Source: Thermohalobaculum sp964467005
GTDB lineage: Bacteria > Pseudomonadota > Alphaproteobacteria > Rhodobacterales > Rhodobacteraceae
DNA: 9,120 bases
Direction: 5' to 3'
NCBI GenBank assembly: GCA_964467005.1
Contig: CAYXPI010000148.1
Location: 1-9,120, forward strand
Part shown: one piece after another, positions 5,329-9,120 of the stretch
How the letters are laid out: every line of letters begins with the position of its first letter
Position numbering within the stretch: the stretch's first letter is position 1
Notes under the pieces: model-generated
The model's input: the letters and a program-made list of their open reading frames with translations, nothing else
What the model was told of the DNA's origin: nothing
Database searches by the model: none
Made by a program: the position numbers and the translations under genes

Positions 5329-6483
5329 ATGGTGATTGAGTTGCGTGAAGCGATGGCCGGCGGGTCTCCCGGGATGCCCCGCGGCGGCCGGTCCGGCGGC
5401 GGCACCGGAAGCGCCCGGGTGCGGACGGCGATCGGCCTCTGCCTGCTGGCCGGCGGTATCGCGGGCGGCATGGCCGCGCCCGCCCCGGCCGGCGAGCCCT
5501 TCGTGCTGAGCGACGTCGAGCTCGACCGGATCACCGCGGGCGGGCTGTCCGTCGTGGCCGATGCGGGGGCCTCGGCCTTCGCCACCGGATCCGACACCCT
5601 GACTGACACCGTGACCGACGCGCAGGCCAATCCCGGTGGCGGCACCGCGTATTCCGAGGCGCTCGGCACGGGCGTGGACGGCGCCGGCGCCGACGGCTTC
5701 GCGAGCGTCTCGGGCACCGACGACCAGAGCGCCCAGGGAGCCGATGCGGGGGGCCAGGCGACGAGCCCGGACGCGACGCCCGCCATCGTCGCAAGCGGCG
5801 CGAGCCTGGCCGCGGACGGCTCGGGCGTGACCGTCTCGGCGGCCGCCGTCGGGGACGCGCCGGAAAGCCTCGCGACGGCCTCGGCCGGCATCCGGACGAG
5901 CGACGGCGAGAGCGGGTCGGTGGCCGTGGCCGCGAGCGACGCGCTCAGCCTCGACGGAGCTCCGACCGCCGCGACGGCGAGCGTCGGCGCCGGCACGGGC
6001 CAGCCCGGCTCGGACCTCGCGGTCGCGGCGACCAGCGAGGGCGACGCCTACGCCGCCAGCACGACGGCAACGGAGAGCGCGGTCGCCACGCCGACGGGAA
6101 CGGTGCAGACGGGCTCGCTCGGCGACGCCGTCGGCATCGGCGAGGACAGCCGTGCCCGGGTGCGCACTCGCCAGCGCGTTGGGACCAACGGCCGCGCCAC
6201 CATCGGCGTCCTGCGGACGAGCGCGTTCTCGACCGGCGAGGAGGTGCTCGACCCGATCGCGGTCACCGCCGTCGATCCGGGCGAGGTGCCCGAGGGGGCG
6301 GTGGTGCGCACCGTCACGCGCGATGTCAGCCGCGTCGTCGGCCGGCCGGGCACGCGCAGCATCGCCGTCGCGCATTCCGTCACCGTCTTCATGATCCGCG
6401 AGCCGCGCCCCGGGGCGGCCCGCCCGCTGCAGAGCGCCGCACAGTCCGGCGCAGCGCAGATGCGCATTCGCCCCGGGCCCTGA
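5329..6483 (+). CDS. Exported Ala/Gly/Ser/Asp/Thr-rich protein with double-glycine-leader-like motif
   Basis: A 384-residue protein (383 if GTG 5332 starts). Residues 28-54 are a Sec-type signal: Arg30/Arg32, hydrophobic IGLCLLAGGIAGGMAA, and a likely cut after APA54. Immediately after comes LSDVELDRITAGG (60-72). With a cut after Gly71 this places Leu, Ser, Glu, Leu and Ile at -12, -11, -8, -7 and -4, the classic pattern of leaders cut by C39 peptidases. The mature part to about residue 270 is a low-complexity Ala/Gly/Ser/Thr/Asp-rich stretch, almost without aromatics and with no Cys. From about 270 (EDSRARVRTRQRV...) it becomes Arg- and Val-rich with beta-like segments. The only Cys (38) is in the signal and does not form a lipobox. 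I do not recognise a named family. Composition and context suggest a surface or fibre component, possibly processed by the C39 peptidase encoded 1.7 kb downstream. First gene of the cluster; 37 bp to the next. Confidence 0.82.
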   Translation: MVIELREAMAGGSPGMPRGGRSGGGTGSARVRTAIGLCLLAGGIAGGMAAPAPAGEPFVLSDVELDRITAGGLSVVADAGASAFATGSDTLTDTVTDAQANPGGGTAYSEALGTGVDGAGADGFASVSGTDDQSAQGADAGGQATSPDATPAIVASGASLAADGSGVTVSAAAVGDAPESLATASAGIRTSDGESGSVAVAASDALSLDGAPTAATASVGAGTGQPGSDLAVAATSEGDAYAASTTATESAVATPTGTVQTGSLGDAVGIGEDSRARVRTRQRVGTNGRATIGVLRTSAFSTGEEVLDPIAVTAVDPGEVPEGAVVRTVTRDVSRVVGRPGTRSIAVAHSVTVFMIREPRPGAARPLQSAAQSGAAQMRIRPGP

Positions 6484-6504
6484 CCCGCCCGCCCTGAGTA
6501 ACAG

Positions 6505-6517
6505 TGTCCGGAGGACA
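6505..6517 (+). promoter_or_regulatory. Ribosome binding site inside a small inverted repeat
   Basis: TGTCC-GGA-GGACA is a perfect 5-bp stem with a 3-nt loop. The Shine-Dalgarno GGAGGA (6510-6515) lies in its loop and right arm, 5 nt before the GTG start at 6521. It fixes the start and might mildly restrict translation. Confidence 0.5.
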
Positions 6518-6520
6518 GCC

Positions 6521-8155
6521 GTGGTTAGCTTCACCTTCACCCGCCCGACCATCCGCCCGAGCTCGACCGATTCGGGGTCCACGCCACGACCCGACTTCCT
6601 GCGCGGCTCGAGCCGGAACGACGAGTTCGTCCGCGACCTGATCGAGGACCCGGCGCGCTCGGTGTTCGAGCAGACAATCTTCGACCAGTTGACGACCGCG
6701 GCCCCGCGGCGCGAGGCCTTCTGGCTGATCGTCACGGGGGTGGTGACCCGGCCGCTCAACGCGACGGAGCTCGTCGTCTACCAGCTTCTGGTCGCCGATC
6801 CGGAGTCGCTCGGCCTGCCGGCCGGGACCGTGCTGACCCCGGAGGAGGCGCTCGCCACCGTCGCGGCGATTTACGGGCCGCTCGACACCGGCCCCGCCCC
6901 CGACAACAGCGATTTCGGCGGCGGCGACTCGATCTTCGGGCGCGGCGGAGACGATGTCGTCATCGACCTCGCCGGCGACAACTCGCTCCGCACCGATGGC
7001 GGCGACGACTGGATCCGCCTCGGCACCGGCCGCGACCGCGTCTTCGACCGCGGCGGCGACAACGACATCCTGATCCTCGGCGGCGACAACTCGGTCACCA
7101 CCCGCGACGGTGACGACCTCGTCGTCACGGGCGACGGCGACGACGCGATCAATGTGGGCGACGGCGACAACACGGTCGAGGCCGGGGACGGCGACAACGT
7201 GGTGACGGGCGGCGACGGGCTCGATTTCGTCGAGGTCGGCATCGGCTCGGACATCGTGAGCCTCGGTCAGGGATCGGCCAGCAGCACGATCGCGCAGGAC
7301 CTCTCGGGGTTCTTGCTCGACATCGTCTTCGAGGGGCACAACTGGGTGTTCGATGCCGGCGGCTCCGACGTTTTCACCACCGCCGGCACCGCCCGCTCGG
7401 GCCCGGACGACCAGACCTTCAACGGCGACGACGCGGTCATCGACGATCTCGGCCTCGTCACCGGCGCCCCGGACGTCGTGGGCGACGACACCGCCAGCCT
7501 CGGCGAGGGCTCCAACCTCTATCTGGGCTATGGCGGCAACGACACCGTGATCACCGGCGCCGGGGACGATTTCGTCTTCACCTCGTATTTCGGCGCGCTG
7601 ACCGGCTCGACCGTCTTTGACGGCGACGACAACGTCATCGCCGGCGACGGCGCCAACTTCGTCCAGACATACGGCGGCGACGACACGATCACCTCGGGCG
7701 CGGGCAACGACACGATCACCGCCGGCACCGGAGAGGACCGCATCGACTCGGGCGCCGGCCGCGACACGATCTTCACCGGCACCGACAACGGCCTGCCCGA
7801 CGCCTCGGCCGACACCACCCGCGTCGAGCCGGCCGACGTGCCCGTGATCGGGGCGAACACGCCCGCCGCGGTGCAGGCCGCGGCCCTCGCCGCCGATCTT
7901 GTCTGGGGCCTCGACGGCGCCGACACCTTCCAGTTCTCGACCGACTTCACCTCGCTCCTCGGGATCACCGAGGCCAACGTGTTCCAGCTCTCGGCCGAGA
8001 CCTTTCTCGGGCTCAACTTCACCTCGGGGCCGGACGGCTTCCTGCTGATCGACACCGATGCGAGCTTAACCGTCAGCGCGGGCGACGGCATCGCGGCGGT
8101 CCTGCCGAACACCGCGGGCGCCCCGCTGATCGAGTTCAGCGACGCGCTGGTCTGA
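6521..8155 (+). CDS. RTX-like beta-roll repeat protein, likely secreted matrix/adhesin component
   Basis: A 544-residue protein starting at GTG with GGAGGA 5 nt upstream. Residues 1-130 form an N-terminal region without a Sec signal (part helical, e.g. FLRGSSRNDEFVRDLIEDP). Residues 132-251 are a regular 9-residue repeat of the form xGGDDxVxx (GDGDDAINV, GDGDNTVEA, GDGDNVVTG), close to RTX/hemolysin calcium-binding repeats that fold into a parallel beta-roll with Ca2+. Residues 331-420 hold a second array (GAGNDTITA, GTGEDRIDS). The C-terminus (about 460-544) has hydrophobic strands and ends LIEFSDALV, compatible with an uncleaved type I secretion signal. I find no Lys, no Cys and no Met after the start, and Asp is extremely frequent. 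With no Sec signal, export by a type I (ABC/MFP/TolC) system encoded elsewhere is most likely; none is in the window. Probably a surface or biofilm protein. Gap to the C39 gene is 12 bp. Confidence 0.85.
   Translation: MVSFTFTRPTIRPSSTDSGSTPRPDFLRGSSRNDEFVRDLIEDPARSVFEQTIFDQLTTAAPRREAFWLIVTGVVTRPLNATELVVYQLLVADPESLGLPAGTVLTPEEALATVAAIYGPLDTGPAPDNSDFGGGDSIFGRGGDDVVIDLAGDNSLRTDGGDDWIRLGTGRDRVFDRGGDNDILILGGDNSVTTRDGDDLVVTGDGDDAINVGDGDNTVEAGDGDNVVTGGDGLDFVEVGIGSDIVSLGQGSASSTIAQDLSGFLLDIVFEGHNWVFDAGGSDVFTTAGTARSGPDDQTFNGDDAVIDDLGLVTGAPDVVGDDTASLGEGSNLYLGYGGNDTVITGAGDDFVFTSYFGALTGSTVFDGDDNVIAGDGANFVQTYGGDDTITSGAGNDTITAGTGEDRIDSGAGRDTIFTGTDNGLPDASADTTRVEPADVPVIGANTPAAVQAAALAADLVWGLDGADTFQFSTDFTSLLGITEANVFQLSAETFLGLNFTSGPDGFLLIDTDASLTVSAGDGIAAVLPNTAGAPLIEFSDALV
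6914..7273 (+). repeat. First RTX-like array: about 13 nine-residue units
   Basis: Codons 132-251 fall into an unbroken 9-residue register (27-bp period) with G/D-G-D-D/N at positions 2-5 and V/I at position 7. Many units carry GDN rather than the usual GND. The DNA repeat is diverged, with no exact long copies. Confidence 0.8.
7511..7780 (+). repeat. Second RTX-like array
   Basis: Codons 331-420 resume the 9-residue pattern (e.g. YGGDDTITS, GAGNDTITA, GTGEDRIDS, GAGRDTIFT), interrupted near 352-366 by an aromatic, non-repeat segment. It is separated from the first array by about 80 residues. Confidence 0.75.
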
Positions 8156-8167
8156 CGGCGGCGCAAG

Positions 8168-8818
8168 ATGGGACGGATGCGAGGAAGGCCCGCGCCCGCG
8201 CGGCGGGGCGGATGGCCCGCGGCCGCCGCTCTCGCCCTCGCCCTGGCGGGCGTCGGCGGCGGGGCATGGGCGGGGCCGGTCCGCTCGCTGCTCGAGATGC
8301 GGCGCGACCGGGTGGTGGTGCAGGAATACGACCTGAGCTGCGGGGCGGCCGCCCTCGCCACCATCCTCAACCACCAGCACGGCGACCCGATCGCCGAACG
8401 GCAGATCGCGCTCGGCCTGATCGGCCAGACCCGGTATGTCGAGAACCCCGAACTCGTACGAATTCGCCACGGATTCTCCCTGCTGGACCTGAAGGTCTTC
8501 GTGGAGTCGCGCGGCTATACCGGGATCGGTTTCGGCGGGCTCGATCTCGAGGATCTGGTGAAGAAGGCGCCGATCATGGTCCCGATCCGAACAAGCGGAT
8601 ATAATCATTTTGTGGTATTTCGTGGCATGTTTCGGGATCGGGTTTTGTTGGCAGACCCGGCCTTCGGAAACAGGACGATGACGAAGCAACGGTTCAGCAA
8701 GGTCTGGATGAACTACGGAAAGATCGGTCATGTCGGTTTCATTGTCGGGCGCAACGGCGCCCAGAGCGGTCCGGGCGCGCTCGCCGCGCGGGCCTCGGAT
8801 TTCCCCGCGCTGCGCTAG
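8168..8818 (+). CDS. Stand-alone exported C39 family cysteine peptidase (FapD-like)
   Basis: A 216-residue protein. Residues 1-35 are a Sec signal: Arg-rich start, hydrophobic WPAAAALALALAGVGGG, likely cut after AWA35. The rest is one C39 domain: oxyanion Gln52 and catalytic Cys58 in QEYDLSCGAAALATIL, His147 in SGYNHFVVF, and Asp163 in LADPAFGN. All four residues are in the expected order, so activity is plausible. C39 domains usually sit on bacteriocin ABC exporters and cut leaders after a double glycine. Here there is no transporter and the enzyme should act in the periplasm, as for FapD in Pseudomonas functional-amyloid operons. The likely substrate is the leader-bearing protein at 5329-6483. 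The start ATG 8168 has only a weak GGCGG upstream; ATG 8177 is an alternative that keeps the signal. Codons 142-195 are markedly more AT-rich than the rest of the gene. Gap to the next gene is 13 bp. Confidence 0.87.
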   Translation: MGRMRGRPAPARRGGWPAAAALALALAGVGGGAWAGPVRSLLEMRRDRVVVQEYDLSCGAAALATILNHQHGDPIAERQIALGLIGQTRYVENPELVRIRHGFSLLDLKVFVESRGYTGIGFGGLDLEDLVKKAPIMVPIRTSGYNHFVVFRGMFRDRVLLADPAFGNRTMTKQRFSKVWMNYGKIGHVGFIVGRNGAQSGPGALAARASDFPALR

Positions 8819-8831
8819 GTGGCCGCTCGCG

Positions 8832-9120
8832 ATGGCCGTGTCGACGCTCGCGCTCGCGGCGTTCGGCAGCGCCGGGCCTGCGGCCGCGTCCGAGGACCTG
8901 ATGATGAAGCTGATGGACGAGCTCCGCCGCCGCGACGAGATGATCCAGCGCCTCGAACGCCGGGTCGAGACGCTCGAGGGCCAGATCTCCGCGCTGAGCG
9001 AGACGGGGACCGCCCCGCCGCCGGAGCGTACGCGGATCCCCACCACGGCACGCCCCGAGGCTGAGGCTGCGGCGCGCCCGCCCGGATCGACGCTGCCACC
9101 CGGCGCGGCCGCGCCGCCCG
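8832..9120 (+). CDS. Exported coiled-coil protein, FapF-like outer-membrane channel candidate (3' partial)
   Basis: The frame is open to the right edge, with 96 complete codons visible. ATG 8832 has AGGTGG 9 nt upstream. A short signal-like segment (MAVSTLALAAFGSAGPAAA, cut near residue 19) is followed by a heptad-rich coiled coil (about 22-56: LMDELRRRDEMIQRLERRVE, then TLEGQISAL), then a Pro/Ala/Arg/Glu-rich disordered linker (57-96). The signal lacks a basic n-region. An in-frame ATG at 8730, inside the C39 gene, would add 34 Arg-rich residues and supply the charge, with GGAAAG 7 nt upstream, so the start is uncertain. Signal, trimeric coiled coil and linker before a beta-barrel is the layout of FapF and related outer-membrane channels. 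The barrel, if present, lies outside the window. Position right after the C39 gene supports this. Other coiled-coil porins or periplasmic proteins remain possible. Confidence 0.72.
   Translation, partial: MAVSTLALAAFGSAGPAAASEDLMMKLMDELRRRDEMIQRLERRVETLEGQISALSETGTAPPPERTRIPTTARPEAEAAARPPGSTLPPGAAAPP

Noticed and set aside
5440..5448. Lipoprotein lipobox around Cys38 of the exported protein
   Set aside because: The residues before Cys are Ile-Gly-Leu, and Leu at -1 does not fit a lipobox. A normal signal-peptidase I site at APA54 fits better.
5206..6759. 517-codon open frame on the - strand
   Set aside because: Antisense to the exported-protein gene. Extremely Arg/Ala/Gly-rich, without domain signatures or a ribosome binding site.
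6389..7339. 316-codon - strand frame with repeated 'VVAVA..D' peptides
   Set aside because: The repeats merely mirror the GGDD repeat DNA of the RTX-like gene on the other strand.
6914..7780. Possible CRISPR or DNA satellite from the regular 27-bp period
   Set aside because: The periodicity is in codons of an open reading frame. Units are diverged and there are no unique spacers between identical repeats.

Overview
The window is GC-rich (most genes look close to 70% G+C). It reads as a chromosomal segment of an alphaproteobacterium, probably near Rhodobacterales/Rhizobiales. That placement rests on codon usage, a small DUF1127-like protein and general protein resemblance; there is no rRNA or other decisive marker. 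I see no tRNA, rRNA, CRISPR array or complete insertion sequence.

Region 1 (1-2369) is a likely operon on the + strand. It holds the 3' part of a periplasmic di-heme cytochrome c peroxidase/MauG-family protein, a small DUF1127-like protein with a strong ribosome binding site, and a secreted protein of unknown function. An 11-bp hairpin follows the last gene.

Region 2 (2370-3894) looks like a scar of mobile or accessory DNA. About 500 bp without a convincing gene, and of visibly lower G+C, lead to a sigma-70-type promoter and an orphan phage terminase small subunit. A 5' fragment of a type I restriction-modification methyltransferase gene (hsdM) follows, cut off after about 72 recognisable codons. 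No terminase large subunit, capsid, integrase, hsdS or hsdR is present.

Region 3 (3895-9120, continuing past the right edge) is the most interesting. A CsgD-like LuxR-type regulator with a degenerate receiver domain is transcribed away from a four-gene + strand cluster. The 519-bp divergent intergenic region contains a very AT-rich island (21% G+C over 5041-5130) and a tandem 17/18-bp direct repeat that looks like a double operator. The cluster encodes: (i) an Ala/Gly/Ser/Asp/Thr-rich exported protein whose Sec signal is followed by a double-glycine-leader-like motif (LSDVELDRITAGG); (ii) a lysine-free, cysteine-free, acidic RTX-like beta-roll protein with a regular 9-residue repeat; (iii) a stand-alone, Sec-exported C39 cysteine peptidase with an intact Gln/Cys/His/Asp set; and (iv) the start of an exported protein with a coiled coil and a Pro/Ala linker, as at the N-terminus of FapF-type outer-membrane channels.

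My working model is that Region 3 encodes a Fap-like surface-fibre or matrix-protein system. The C39 peptidase would trim the leader-bearing protein in the periplasm, the coiled-coil protein would be the outer-membrane exporter, and the degenerate LuxR protein would control the locus from the AT-rich region. The gene set and motifs are visible in the sequence. The functional links are inference.
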